A program made the translations under genes and the position numbers. Under the pieces are notes generated by a model. It saw nothing but the letters and a program-made list of their open reading frames with translations, searched no databases and was not told where the DNA came from. Source: Aurelia coerulea (taxonomy: Eukaryota > Cnidaria > Scyphozoa > Semaeostomeae > Ulmaridae). From it: a stretch of 64,000 bases of DNA. Below, piece by piece: positions 21,991-33,430 of the stretch (positions are counted from its first letter, which is position 1; the number at the start of each line of letters is the position of its first letter). The stretch is from contig CM076947.1 of the NCBI GenBank assembly GCA_039566865.1, positions 7,013,501 to 7,077,500 on the forward strand, read 5' to 3'.

Positions 21991-23459
21991 GAGCCACACA
22001 TTTTTTCTGTATCCAAGCCGCCGTTGGGCTCCCGAGGATACTGCACATATTGAAACTTATTGAAACCTCCATAATAATACGCGTTCTTCAATAGTATAAA
22101 AGCCTTCAAACAATCAAGAATATGTAAAGTCGTCCTTGGGATTTCGGAAATAAAGAAAGGAAAGAGTACATGTGTTGAAAACACAATACGGACAAAGGAA
22201 GGTAAAAATTTTGGCGCCCATTCTCTTCAAACTGTCATTTTTTGCTTGATCATTCGCACAGCCACAGCACAGGTTCGACTCGAAACCTTTCAGTTCAGAA
22301 TTTCAATTCACTGCTTTTTCACAAAGATTTTTGCCATCCTGACAATAAACATGTCGTTTTATGCCACAAGAAATTCAACAGCCACAGCGCCAAGCCGTGG
22401 GGCAAGCAGTGCGAAGTGCAGGCCACACATTTGGACTTGGAAGGAATGTTATTGATTTTGTGTTCACTTGATTCCTTGCTGACTCCCATCCTACCCGTCT
22501 CAAAATGTTGTGTAGGAGCAAGGGTGTACCCGATTTTTACCTAATACCAGGTGCAAATCAACGGCAAACAATGTTAGACGTATCAGAAGTGTTTTAAAGA
22601 GTTAAATCGTGCTCACTTGGCTTTGGAGGAACAAAAAGCACTTAGTGTTCGTAGTTTCTTGGTTTCTGGCGTTGATCAGGAACATATTTTTATGATAAAT
22701 GTAGTTATTGCAGTATTATCTGTAATTCTGGGCAGATCGCAGCGAAGGCGCGCAACCATCGTTCACAGCATTTCTATGGTGGTCTGCAGACTCTGGCCTG
22801 ATTCCCTTTTTTCCCTGCGTTCTTCGATTTGTAAGAACGCAGGGCAGCAAGGGACCGAAGATCAAAATTTTTGCAGTGGAGTTGGTTGCAGCAAGCAAAC
22901 AATTGATGGGAGGGGGCCAAAGATTACAAGCCAAAACACAAAGACTTTGACAGCAATTGAAGAGGTGGAGGTACACTGTAATTGCTGTAATGAGCTATTT
23001 ATATAAAAAGTCCTTCTTGTTGTTGTGTCGTCGTGTGGTTGGTGGTGATGCTGGCTTGTCTCCTCCAGCAGGCCTAAATAGGCCTTGCTGCTACTGTTTA
23101 CTTTTTATACACCTATCCTAGTTCACATTGATGATAAGATAAACAAGTTATCAGAAAGCAGCAGCTTGTGCAACCAAAATATTTTATAAATTTTGTGAAG
23201 GTGCACCAAGATCACCAACACCCTTTCAACATTGGCAACAAACAATCAAGTACAAGAGAAGGTGATTCCTTTTAGTTGGTGGGTGAAAATCCAAAACTTG
23301 AGTTTTTGGCTGTGTACATGATGAACAGTTAAGTGGCTATTGAAGCTTTATTTGATAAAACAATAATTGATGCATATCAACTATTATTGTTATTGTCAAT
23401 TTATTTAACATAGGTCTAGGATAGGCATATTTTATTTAAGCAGAAGCCAAGAAAGTAAA
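21991..23459. other. No supported gene
   Basis: Several open frames of 60-130 codons on the plus strand (22242-22544, 22617-23006) have no recognisable domains and no convincing splice context. The second contains a Gly/Lys-rich segment. I see no repeat boundary here. Confidence 0.4.
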
Positions 23460-23464
23460 GTTGA

Positions 23465-24325
23465 AAAACTTTTCCTGCAAAAATGGTTCTAATTTTGATG
23501 ATTAATCTGCCAAATGCTCTCTGTTCTCTGTTCATTCTTTTATTTAGCTAGGCTATTGGTTATTTATTGGTAATACAAGTCCTTAGTCATGATACTATTC
23601 AGTGCAACAGTGTACAAATCAATTTATGGTTTCGGTACTGCCAAGCAATAACATATGGTTGTACATATCATCAAACTACTTTGAAAAATATGTATTTTGG
23701 GACTTCCAAGAAGGGGTGTCAAGTTTGGACGGCTTGCCTTAGTGCGTGATAGTCCTAGCTAAAGTTAAGCCACACACTTAGAAAGACCCTGTTGTGGCAA
23801 AACTGACATTCCTTTCCTCTTTCCTGGCTGATTTGTTGAATACGTAAGCCCCTTGCAAAACTTTTCCTACAAAAATGGTTCTAATTTTGATGATAGTAAT
23901 CTGCCAAATGTCTTTGCTGTTAGTTTATTCTTTTATCTATCTAGGTTATTGGTTATTTACTGTATGGTATTACAAGTCCTTAGTCATGATACTATTCAGT
24001 GCAACAGTGTACAAATCAATTTATGGTTTCCGTACTGCCAAGCAATAACATATGGTTGTACATGTCATCAAACTACTTTGAAAAATATGTATTTTGGGAC
24101 TTCCAAGAAAGGGTGTCAAGTTTGGACGGCTTGCCTTAGTGCGTGATAGTCCTAGCTAAAGTTAAGCCACACACTTACTGTAGAAAGACCCTGTTGTGGC
24201 AAAACTGACATTCCTTTCCTCTTTCCTGGCTGATTTGTTGAATACTTAAGCCCCTTGCAAAACTTTTCCTGCAAAATTGGTTCTAATTTTGCTGATAATA
24301 ATCTGCCAAATGTCTTTGCTGTCAG
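23465..24325. repeat. Tandem units of about 395 bp (copies 1, 2 and start of 3)
   Basis: Units begin with AAAACTTTTCCTNCAAAA at about 23465, 23858 and 24258, and carry 'cttgccttagtgcgtgatag' near the end. Copies 1 and 2 are about 95 percent alike by eye. Each has a 60-97 codon open frame over the same segment, which is the repeat read in one frame and not evidence of a gene. Copy 3 is interrupted at 24325. Confidence 0.8.
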
Positions 24326-26947
24326 CAGCATAGCCTCCAAATCTTTTCTTTTGTCCGAAGTTCCCCTGGGACGCTGACTCATCCTCTGATCAGATTGCGT
24401 TTTCTCCTAAAATTGACCAATCAGGTGCCGTCATTTCATTACTTCCGCGTTTCGCAGCTAGATTTAGGCCATTTTGAGTACCCCCAATAAAAAAATATTG
24501 CACGCTCGAATAAATCGAATTTTTTGAAAATTTCAACGGGAAAAGGAAGCTTATACATAGGACCACAAGTGTTCATGTAACCCCTTTGCCATCACCTAGG
24601 ATTGAAAAATTACGGCGATTTGAATGTTTGTCTTTGGTATTTTTCAAACAGGTAGCGGCATCCTGCTCGCCCTCCCCCCAAAAATTAGTTTTTTAGCAAA
24701 ACTATCAAAAATATACATATTTCCATGAATAATTCTTCCGAAATTTCCGAAATTTGCGCTTTACTTCGCCTTGACTTGCAAATTTGCGACACCTCCAAAC
24801 TCTGTCCTTCTTCCCTGGATGACAACTTATGCCTCTCTCTGGTCTGGACCCAACATAACAGGAAAAGGCGGGAAACGTGGCGGTGTTGTCATGTTTTTGT
24901 TGGTAAAATCATTTATCGTCTCAAATGTTTCTTTAAAAATGGGGAAAGGAAAAGAATAATCTGGACTGGAAGAGCTTGACAACAGTTTTATTAAAATCTG
25001 AAAGCGCGTCTTGGACTTGGCAACATCTTCTTCAAAGCATTAACACGCCATGAACAAATTTTTTGCATTGACTGCCTGATGATATGTCTCGACAAGAGAG
25101 AATATACAAGAATCTTGCCAATTAAAATCAAAAGTCTACCTCTGTATCAAAAGGTTTGTTGGAGTTGTAAAAACAAAATATATTTCACAGACAACAATTA
25201 CCAACAATTGCATTACATGTATTTTTTTTGTAAGAAGCTCAACCCTCAGATCGCCAAATGTTATTAGAAACTGCTGTACACATACTTTTTTATAAGAAAC
25301 TAAGAATTGGGTCAGTGCTTCAGTACTCTGAGTTTGTTAGAGGTTCCATAACAATCTTCATGTTCCTTACTTGTGCCCTCGTGAACATTTCAAAACAAGG
25401 TTTTTGAAGCCTTTCCAATGCTAAGCATTACAGGAAACAAGTGAAAATAAAATAAAGATATGTCAAGGATTTCCTTAATCTTTGTGAAAATAAATTGTTT
25501 CTTAAGTTATACATTTTCCCAGTGCTGGAGTTTTGCAATTTTTTGGCGATCTGAGAGTTGAGTTTTTTACCCATTCTTATAAAAAAATACATGTTCTGGG
25601 AAGAAACTATTTATTATGATAGAGGAAGTCCTTGGGATATTTTACTTTATTTTCACTTGGTTATTGTATCATGTTGCTCGGAAGGGGCTCGGAAGGTACT
25701 TGAGAAAAGTCTAAATAAACATTAGAAAGGCTTCAAAATCATTGTCTCGAAATGTTCACGGGGCACAGGTAGTAAACATGAAGATTGTTATATGTCTAAA
25801 CATTAAAAAGGCTTCAAAAACCTTTGTTTTGAAATGTTCACGGGGGCACAGGTAAACTTTGAGTAGCTACTCAAAATCTGATAATCTTAAGAAACATTTA
25901 TTACTTTCACAACTGGCCCAAATTTATATTTTCTTATAAACTCTTGCACTAACTTTTACAACAAACTTGACCCCAGTTCTTCCCGGGGTAAAAGTTTCTC
26001 CTAGATTTCTTAATTTTTTACAAAATTGAATTTTACAATTTCACACAGCACAGGCGGCTTCTTTCTTGTAAAAATTGAGCGGAAATCGTTGTCAGAATCG
26101 TCTTTTGATAACAATGTAAACATTTGAAATGCCCTCATTGCAAGACGAAGTAGAAGGAAAACTTACTTCATCGTGGTCTTGTCTTGATCGCTCCTGATGC
26201 CATGCCGTCGTCTTCTTTGAGAATTTTTTGCAATGTTGTCAGTTTGGTTTCACTCACACTCCATCCCAAAGTGCGGGAATTAAAGATATTGGCAGTTATC
26301 TCGATACTTTGCTTCAACTTCATTGGTAATCGACCATCCAAATATTTGAGACGATAAATGATTTTACCAACAAAAACATGACGACACCGCCACGTTTCCC
26401 GCCTTATCCTGTTATGTTGGGTCCAGACCAGAGAGAGGCATAAGTTGTCATCCAGGGAAGAAGGACAGAGTTTGGAGGTGTCGCAAATTCGCAAGTCAAG
26501 GCGAAGTAAAGCGCAAATTTTGGAAATTTCGGAAGAATTATTCATGGAAATATGTATATTTTTGATAGTTTTGCTAAAAAACTAATTTTTGGGGGGAGGG
26601 CGAGCAGGATGCCGCTACCTGTTTGAAAAAATACCAAAGACAAACATTCAAATCGCCGTAATTTTTCAATCCTAGGTGATGGCAAAGGGGTTACATGAAC
26701 ACTTGTGGTCCTATGTATAAGCATCCATTTCCCGTTGAAATTTTCAAAAAATTCGATTTATTCGAGCGTGCAATATTTTTTTATTGGGGGGTACTCAAAA
26801 TGGCCTAAATCTAGCTGCGAAACGCGGAAGTAATGAAATGACGGCACCTGATTGGTCAATTTTAGGAGAAAACGCAATCTGATCAGAGGATGAGTCAGCG
26901 TCCCAGGGGAACTTCGGACAAAAAAAAAAGATTTGGAGGCTATGCTG
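24326..26947. mobile_element. Foldback element with ~600-bp inverted arms
   Basis: Left arm 24326-24927 and right arm 26347-26947 are inverted copies differing at only about ten positions. Both start CAGCATAGCCTCC. Each arm contains the same ATG frame (MNNSSEISE/KICALLRLDL...). On the right arm it runs into the interior to give 125 codons (26545-26168, minus strand) without a recognisable domain; on the left it stops after 84. The roughly 1.4-kb interior holds another inverted repeat. No target duplication is seen: the flanks belong to copy 3 of the 395-bp tandem repeat, with about 135 bp of that unit missing. Confidence 0.75.
25270..25960. repeat. Inner inverted repeat inside the foldback element
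   Basis: About 25340-25440 (acaatcttcatg... gaacatttc... gaagcctttc) is repeated inverted at about 25700-25800, with a further partial copy to 25860. It is bounded by AAGAAACTAAG/CTTAAGAAAC words like those in other 'aagaaac' repeats of the window (28800, 45100, 45350). It is probably an older MITE nested in the foldback element. Confidence 0.5.
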
Positions 26948-27260
26948 TACATATCATCCAACTACTTTGAAAATATGTATTTTGGGACTTCCAAGAAAGG
27001 TTGTCAAGTTTGGACGGCTTGCCTTAGTGCGTGATAGTCCTAGCTAAAGTTAAGCCACACACTTAGAAAGACCCTGTTGTGGCAAAACTGACATTCCTTT
27101 CCTCTTTCCTGGCTGATTTGTTGAATACGTAAGCCCCTTGCAAAACTTTTCCTGCCAAAATGGATATAATTTGGATGATAATAATCTGCCAAATGTCTTT
27201 GCTGTTAGTTCATTCATTTATTTAGCTATTAGGCTATTGATTCTTTTGGTATTAAAAGTC
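26948..27260. repeat. 395-bp tandem unit, remainder of copy 3 and copy 4
   Basis: It resumes at TACATATCATC, equivalent to about two thirds of the way through a unit, and runs into a fourth unit at about 27142 that decays after about 27260. Confidence 0.7.
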
Positions 27261-28108
27261 CTTTGGCAAAATTTTTTTATTTGGAAAGTAGCTCCAGTTT
27301 TGATGATAGAAATCAACTCAATATCTTTGCTCAAAGTCTATGGTTTCAATTTGAGGTTAAATTGTAATTTTATCAAGTTAAACTGTTGAGATCCTTTCAA
27401 TGGTAGGATATATAATTAAATGTGATGGTTTGGGTCAATGCTTCTAAAGCGCTTCGCTGCTAGCAGTGACATTACTCACTTTCAAATGCTAAGGCCCTGT
27501 TTTTTATTCTGATAGATTTTCTGGTAAATCATTACACGGTGTTGCTCTTTACTTGTCTCTAGCTGACTGCCATGGCCTGAATCAATAAGACATGTTTTTT
27601 CTAATTTAAGAATTCTAAAGACATCTGGAGTTATTGTCACATTTAATGTTAAGACACTTTGTACTTCCAGTGATCCCCAGTGCCAAAGTGAGTTATAAGG
27701 GAAAATAGATACATTTTTACATATTCATATGCATATTCAGGGGAAAACGAGGGAAAAGAAGCCAAGCAGGTAGCTGAAGGGACAAAAAGATCTAAAAGAG
27801 AAATGTGGCCCAAGCTGAGTTGAAAGAAAAGCAACTTAACGATGATTGATAACGTCAACTTAATCAGTGCTTAACAACGTCAATTTCTGATGTCTCTCAG
27901 TTCATTGTGATTTTAAGAGGGGATTGCTTTGATATTCGGATATAGAGGCATACGTAGTACCTTTAAAGCCGCTTAAATATATAGTAATAATCAGCAGTTA
28001 CCTCGATAGACAACTTTTGGTTTATTTATTTTGCGCTAAGCTCATTTCGATAGATTTGAGTCATTACATTTATTTTATCTTCAGCTATTTCTCAATTGTT
28101 CAAAATAT
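27261..28108. other. No supported gene
   Basis: AT-rich, short open frames only. Nothing recognised. Confidence 0.4.
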
Positions 28109-28138
28109 ATATCTGGAGCGTACATACTAAAGTAAGGA

Positions 28139-28345
28139 ATGACCCACAATGACCTGCAACGATCCACAATGACCCACAACCATCCACAATGACCCACAAC
28201 GACCCACAATGACCTACACAACGACCTGCAACAACCCACAACGATCCACAATGACCCACAATGACCCACAACGACCTGCAACAACCCACAACGATCTACA
28301 ATGACCCACAACAACCCACAACCACCCACAATGACCTACCATGAT
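28139..28345. repeat. 10-bp minisatellite (GACCCACAAC), left array
   Basis: About twenty decamers that vary mainly between 'gacccacaat', 'gacctgcaac' and 'gatccacaat'. Open frames across it are periodic translations and not genes. Confidence 0.9.
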
Positions 28346-29282
28346 CAAATAAAAAGGTTGATTTCTTTCTACTCTCGAGTACTGAATAAACGGGAAGGGG
28401 TGAGAATAATCAGGGGCTTAAAATGATTCAATCTAATAAAAGTTGGGGCTTTAAACGACCGGGGGGGGGGAGGAATTGGAAAAGATTGGAAATAGCATTT
28501 TCTTAGTAAACACGTATCTTTTTTCATATGTATTGACAAATTATGTTCACTATCATTGCAATTTGTCAATAGTTAATTAAAGGGGGGTTGGAATAAAGCA
28601 AGGGGTTTGGCAAATTTTTCAAAAATTTATAAGCAGAGGACGATTATTCGGTACTTGAGAGTACATTTGAAAACACAAAATCTTTTGAAAGAGGCCATCA
28701 AATGCATGTAACAAGCAATCTAGTATCTAAAGAAAACCAAAGAAGGTCACATGGCATGACTATGACAAAACTATCATGAATAGTTTCTTAACATATACTT
28801 TTCCAGTACTAGTGTTTCTTAACTTATAGCGATCTGAGAGTTGAGTTTCTTATGGGCAGTTTAAAAAAATACCCGTATACCCCGCCCCCACACCCTCCAA
28901 TTCTCTTGTCATTCCTTCATTATTAATAGAATACATATTCGATTTTTGACAATTCTAATGCACTTGTTTATTATAAACCAATTTCTTATAAAAAAAACAT
29001 GTGTAACATCTACTCTGTGCGCAATTTTGGCCTCATAATCATCTGTAAGTTTTGCTTACATCACAATGTAGGACCTTGACATTTTTTGAGGGAAGAGGGG
29101 CTAAATGAAAATGTCAAAACGTAATGAAAATAAGCACTTTGTTCTTCAGCATGAAATGAAGACCACAAGTGCAGGCTGAGAAATGAAGAAAAGTCTAAAA
29201 ATCGAAAAGAGGCAATAATAATGGAACTGAGACTAGTAATCATTATCTTTCATGGTAAAATCCTTTTGTTGCTGATTGCTGT

Positions 29283-29396
29283 TGGCGGTTGTGGATCGTT
29301 GTGTAGGTCATTGTAGGTCATTGTGGGTTGTTGTGGATCATTGTGGATCGTTGTGGATCATTGTGGGTTGTTGCAGGTCATTGTGGGTCATTCCTT
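29283..29396. repeat. 10-bp minisatellite, right array (inverted)
   Basis: About eleven decamers in the opposite orientation to the left array, with the same variant types and the same terminal order next to 'attccttactttagt'. Confidence 0.9.
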
Positions 29397-29411
29397 ACTT
29401 TAGTAAATACC

Positions 29412-29763
29412 ATATCTGGAGGTGAAGAGCAGCGTATGTGGCAAGGTATTTGGAATGAATTGATGTCCGATGAGGAAAATGGGCCTGACAACGTATTTGT
29501 CATGAAAACTTTAGAATGGAGAGGGCATCAACTCACCGTGCTTGTATAAGATCATCAGATGATGGATTGGACAGGGGGAGGAACAAGAATATTACCCTCA
29601 AAGAAATGATCCATGGATTCCTTTGAAGGAGACTTCCATCCAAAAAGCTGCACAGGCGATTTATCCAGATGTATTCAGATGATCCTCATCATGACGACAT
29701 GGAGGAGGAAGACGGACACGCTCAAAACGATGAACATGACTTTGACGATAGTCATTTATTCTA
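29412..29763 (+). pseudogene. Coding fragment, acidic (SGGEEQ...LMSDEENGPD)
   Basis: From the target-site repeat outward, one frame reads ISGGEEQRMWQGIWNEL, then MSDEENGPDNVF, then LEWRGHQL to a stop. An acidic tail (DDMEEEDGHAQNDEHDFDD) follows in another frame to 29763. The 'LMSDEE...W R' pattern is reminiscent of an uncharacterised C-terminal segment of dispersed cnidarian transposon proteins; this is from memory and weak. Frame changes show it is not intact. Confidence 0.35.
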
Positions 29764-30284
29764 GATAGAACGATCAGTTTAAATTGATGAACTGGGGGGG
29801 TGGCTCAATGACCTCGGAATGTCCAGCTGCAGCAATAGTAGTTGCTGTATAATAGAACGAAAAAACTTTTGAAATGCAAAAAGAAATCTGCATGAGTTGA
29901 ATCTTTCCTTCAAAAGTGAACCCAGGTGTTGTGAGTTCAAAAACTTCTTTGTCTTTGTGAGTTCAAAAACTTCATCACGGTGGTCTTTGTAATCATTTGA
30001 CTCTACATCCTACAAAACTTGGCTCTGCTTAAACAAAACTATGATGAAATATTCAGTTTGATCGACGCGTTTTGCTTTTGAAGCCTTTTTTCGTCTGGTG
30101 TTTCCTTGTGTAACCTTTTACACTACGCAATAGTTGATCCAAGTACAATTCGTCTATCTGCAAGGCTTAGCGTTGCAATATGATTTAAAGCATAACTGAC
30201 ATTCAATTTAAGGTGGATAGTTGAACACGTCCAACATTAAAAATTTCTATATACAGTTGAAACTGTCAGTTGAAACTGATTGTG
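29764..30284. other. No supported gene
   Basis: A short direct duplication ('tgagttcaaaaacttc' twice near 29935-29970) is the only structure noted. Confidence 0.4.
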
Positions 30285-30286
30285 TA

Positions 30287-30654
30287 CAGTAAATCCCCGC
30301 ATAAAAGAATCGACTTTTGAGAGCCAGGCTGAATTAGGTTTATATTTTAAAGGCTCTTAGATTTATTTCAGGGTATAAAAGATCTTAAAGGTTCTTATTT
30401 AACGCCTCATTTTTGTACATTTTTCATTTGTTTTGGTAATGTTACTATGAACCCTATATGTACTCTTAGGCTTCAAATAGCAAGGGAAGAGGTCCACATT
30501 TAACAGCCAATCAAAAATGAACTTTATTGCCCTTGTGATAAGAACATGTTGGTTTATCAAACTGAAACAGGTTCTTAATTAGAAGGTGCATAATTCAGTA
30601 AATACAGACCGCATGTTATTATTTTTGTAGGTTCTAACATACGGAGATTTACTG
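30287..30654. mobile_element. Mariner-type MITE, CAGTAAATCCCCG family, short copy
   Basis: It is flanked by TA (30285-30286 and 30655-30656). The ends are CAGTAAATCCCCGCATA and, inverted, CAGTAAATCTCCGTATG. Its right 130 bp correspond to the left end of the element that starts at 62865 and runs off the window, so it is an internally deleted relative. Confidence 0.75.
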
Positions 30655-30786
30655 TATTTCCGCCTTCAGTCTTCAGCCTGACTAATGTTTAGATGTAATT
30701 TTAGGAAAGGAGCCATGTTCCATTTCATCTCCGTTTTGTTTTTTTATTTACGAAGTAAAACGAGTAGGAGAGATCGTGGTTAATTG

Positions 30787-31345
30787 TGTAATAATACAGG
30801 GTTTTTGTTGTCGTCCGTGTCAAGTATATCTTCTTCTCTGCTGTTAATCTGATCTGACCTGGATTCACTTGCAATTTAGGCACGAGCACATAAATCACAC
30901 AAACTTGGGTTATACGATTATATACAAAACACTATGTACAAAGGCTAACGGGTCTCCAGTGAGATCCGGAATTAACGTGTAGCTGGTCGCATACCGAATA
31001 ATCAAAGATCTACTCAAAAGTTACAGAATATATTAGAAACTACGCGGAAATACGAATTAAGACTAACCAATCATATACAAGAACAACAGGAAAATGACTA
31101 ACATAAGATTTGCGTAAACGGACCAACCTAGGTAATAAAACAACTAGTCATGTACCAAAAGTAAATACCGAAAAGGAATGAAAGCGAGGTTCCTACGTAA
31201 TAAATGCTGAAACTATGTGAAACGATACCTAGTCATGATCTGAAAGGAAAATCATTAAAACTTCAATGAATAAACGAAAGCTTGAAGGAAAAATATATTC
31301 AAATGAATGAACTCATAAAAATCCTAAAAAGTGCGTCTCGTCACA
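30787..31345 (-). repeat. 3' LTR
   Basis: 559 bp. It ends (minus-strand start) TGTGACGAGACGCAC and terminates TGTATTATTACA, with one substitution near the latter end relative to the other LTR. Confidence 0.9.
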
Positions 31346-31887
31346 TACCATCCCCCTATGTTGAAACGTCCCTTGTTTCAACTGAAACAATATTAAACAA
31401 AACAAAGAAAGAAATCATATGGGCTAAAATATCGAAATCAAAAATTTATCTTTCTATCACCCAACAAGGATTTACGATAAAATCTAACGATCAAAAATGT
31501 GTTACTACAAGTCAAAATTATTTTGTCCCTCGATTCTTCAATTCATATCACATGTCCAAGGCTTTTCAACTGTCATCAACTTGCCAAGATCGCCGTAACG
31601 AATACCTTTTCAGAAACAAAGAAAATAACAAAACACAAACCGGATCAATTGCTCTAGTCTTTTCCGTAAGACTCCGTGAAGTAATCCCAATACTTCGAAA
31701 AACCAATACTGTATCCCTGTACGCACACTCAACTGGATACCATGAGCATATCGACCATGAATAACGTCGTAGGAGTGCATAGTTGCCATTTTAACAAAAT
31801 GTGTAATGTTTCAGTTCGGTGTTTCGCAAAGTACATAATCTCTCAAAGCCATAAAAATCAAATCTGTAAGTGTCGAGTAATCCAAAG

Positions 31888-32007
31888 TCAATCTTCGTCA
31901 TCAAGTTTCATCATACAGAACTTCAGCAACAATTTCGTTCGATCCAAATCTATTTCATCTTCTGACATGGGCTGGACACCAAGATCTTTTTTCATCTTGT
32001 GCTCCAT
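31888..32007 (-). CDS. 39-codon gag-start remnant
   Basis: The ATG at 32007, directly after the primer-binding site, opens MEHKMKKDLGVQPM..., an acidic/Leu-rich peptide ending KLDDED. Its position is that of a gag start codon. It is too short to function as gag and is probably retained because it lies in the packaging/leader region. Confidence 0.45.
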   Translation of the reverse strand: MEHKMKKDLGVQPMSEDEIDLDRTKLLLKFCMMKLDDED

Positions 32008-32009
32008 TT

Positions 32010-32033
32010 AATCGAATCCCGCTCCTGTCACCA
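32010..32033 (-). promoter_or_regulatory. tRNA primer-binding site
   Basis: The minus strand reads TGGTGACAGGAGCGGG and then ATTCGA, two bases after the 5' LTR. It is complementary to a tRNA 3' end with CCA and a T-arm TTCGAATCC; the acceptor resembles a leucine tRNA, which is an inference. Confidence 0.8.
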
Positions 32034-32035
32034 TA

Positions 32036-32594
32036 TGTAATAATACATGGTTTTTGTTGTCGTCCGTGTCAAGTATATCTTCTCCTCTGCTGTTAATCTG
32101 ATCTGACCTGGATTCACTTGCAATTTAGGCACGAGCGGATAAATCACACAAACTTGGGTTATACGATTATATACAAAACACTATGTACAAAGGCTAACGG
32201 GTCTCCAGTGAGATCCGGAATTAACGTGTAGCTGGTCGCATACCGAATAATCAAAGATCTACTCAAAAGTTACAGAATATATTAGAAACTACGCGGAAAT
32301 ACGAATTAAGACTAACCAATCATATACAAGAACAACAGGAAAATGACTAACATAAGATTTGCGTAAAAGGACCAACCTAGGTAATAAAACAACTAGTCAT
32401 GTACCAAAAGTAAATACCGAAAAGGAATGAAAGCGAGGTTCCTACGTAATAAATGCTGAAACTATGTGAAATGATACCTAGTCATGATCTGAAAGGAAAA
32501 TCATTAAAACTTCAATGAATAAACGAAAGCTTGAAGGAAAAATATATTCAAATGAATGAACTCATAAAAATCCTAAAAAGTGCGTCTCGTCACA
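32036..32594 (-). repeat. 5' LTR
   Basis: 559 bp, same length as the other LTR. It should carry the promoter for minus-strand transcription; no TATA box is assigned. Confidence 0.9.
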
Positions 32595-32598
32595 ATTG

Positions 32599-33430
32599 TA
32601 ACACTTTTTGTAAAATCAGCCATATCGTCCAAATAATTACGCTCTTGAAGGTGAATGATATTGTAGTTGCATCCCTTGGACAAAAATAGACATTAGTTTC
32701 CATCACATTGAACCAATTTTTGTGACGCTGTGATAGTTTTAAAATCAGTGGTCAAGTATTTCAATTGCCCCGGTAACGCGGGGCAATTGTTATAGATGGT
32801 TGGAGCAATTGCTACGTATCTTAAGATAATCACAGATGATATTGCACGACTCTGCTTTTACCTTGCACATAATGTGGTACCAGGTGGCAGATTATTCATG
32901 GTTTTGAAAAGAACAAGTTCAAAATAGGAAGGGGGGTTTTTTTCTTTGTAAATTTCGGTGGATCAGTTGAAAAAATGGAATCGATTGAGAAAAAATGTCC
33001 TTCACATGGCTCGACCAGATTAGAAAATTAATCAAAACCAAACCATCGGCCAGATTACACCGAGGCAATTGCAACAGCTTGTTACAATTGCCCCTGACCT
33101 GGTCAGCTATCGTTATTGTCCATTTTCACCTCTCATGAGCTGTGGAGCTTAAAAGTTTTTGACGTAGTTTTGATCCTAAATAGATGCCATGTTTGTGATA
33201 TGAAAATGGCACTTTTTACTCGAGAGCAAAATCTTTCAGACACAAAGTTACAGTGAAAGCAAGTATGTATTTTCGTACTCAAAAACATGTTTTTCCCCCG
33301 AAAATGTTGCAACATTCCTGTATCTCAAACATGCTGTAAAAAATCCGATCATTTTTCCAGGCATGAGAGTCAGTGTTACCATTGCTCCCTGTTACAATTG
33401 TCCCCGGTCTCCCCTACATATAGGAGTGGA
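32599..33430. other. Non-coding; recurrent GTTACAATTGCCCC words
   Basis: GTTACAATTG(C/T)CCC occurs at about 33083 and 33389, and an inverted relative (GGGGCAATTGTTA) at about 32780. This suggests a decayed element whose boundaries I cannot place. It is the DNA into which the LTR element inserted (ATTG|taacac). Confidence 0.35.

Larger units (their letters stand above)
28119..29411. mobile_element. Foldback/MULE-like element with 10-bp satellite termini
   Basis: The direct repeat ATATCTGGAG lies at 28109-28118 and 29412-29421, immediately outside inverted ends that share ACTAAAGTAAGGAATGACCC. Inside the ends are arrays of a 10-bp word (GACCCACAAC and variants): about 20 copies at 28139-28345 and about 11 inverted copies at 29283-29396. 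The middle kilobase has no gene and includes the 'gatctgagagttgag' segment seen near 25550. Target duplication length and long repeat-built ends fit Mutator-like or foldback elements. Confidence 0.7.
30787..32594 (-). mobile_element. Complete non-autonomous LTR retrotransposon
   Basis: Two 559-bp direct repeats (30787-31345 and 32036-32594), TG...CA-type, differ at about six to ten positions. The 4-bp ATTG flanks both sides (30783-30786, 32595-32598). On the minus strand, a primer-binding site follows the 5' LTR and a purine tract (ATAGGGGGATGG) precedes the 3' LTR. The interior is only 690 bp, with a 39-codon start-like frame and no protease, reverse transcriptase or integrase. It must have been moved in trans, so it resembles a TRIM/LARD-type element. 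Low LTR divergence indicates recent insertion. Confidence 0.9.

Noticed and set aside
23567..24146. Two near-identical small ORFs
   Set aside because: They are the same frame of the 395-bp tandem unit; identity reflects duplication, and there is no start or domain support.
28081..28329. Cys/Gly/Val-rich repeat proteins
   Set aside because: Periodic translation of the 10-bp satellite. Other frames are equally open.
28139..28345. CRISPR-like regular repeats
   Set aside because: No unique spacers, 10-bp period, no cas genes, eukaryotic setting.
31282..31764. 160-codon plus-strand open frame
   Set aside because: It begins inside an LTR and runs antisense to the element, with no recognisable domain. 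Best explained as chance on an AT-rich strand.
32010..32033. tRNA 3'-end-like sequence (TCGAATCCCGCTCC...CACCA)
   Set aside because: No cloverleaf upstream, and it sits exactly at the primer-binding position of the LTR element.
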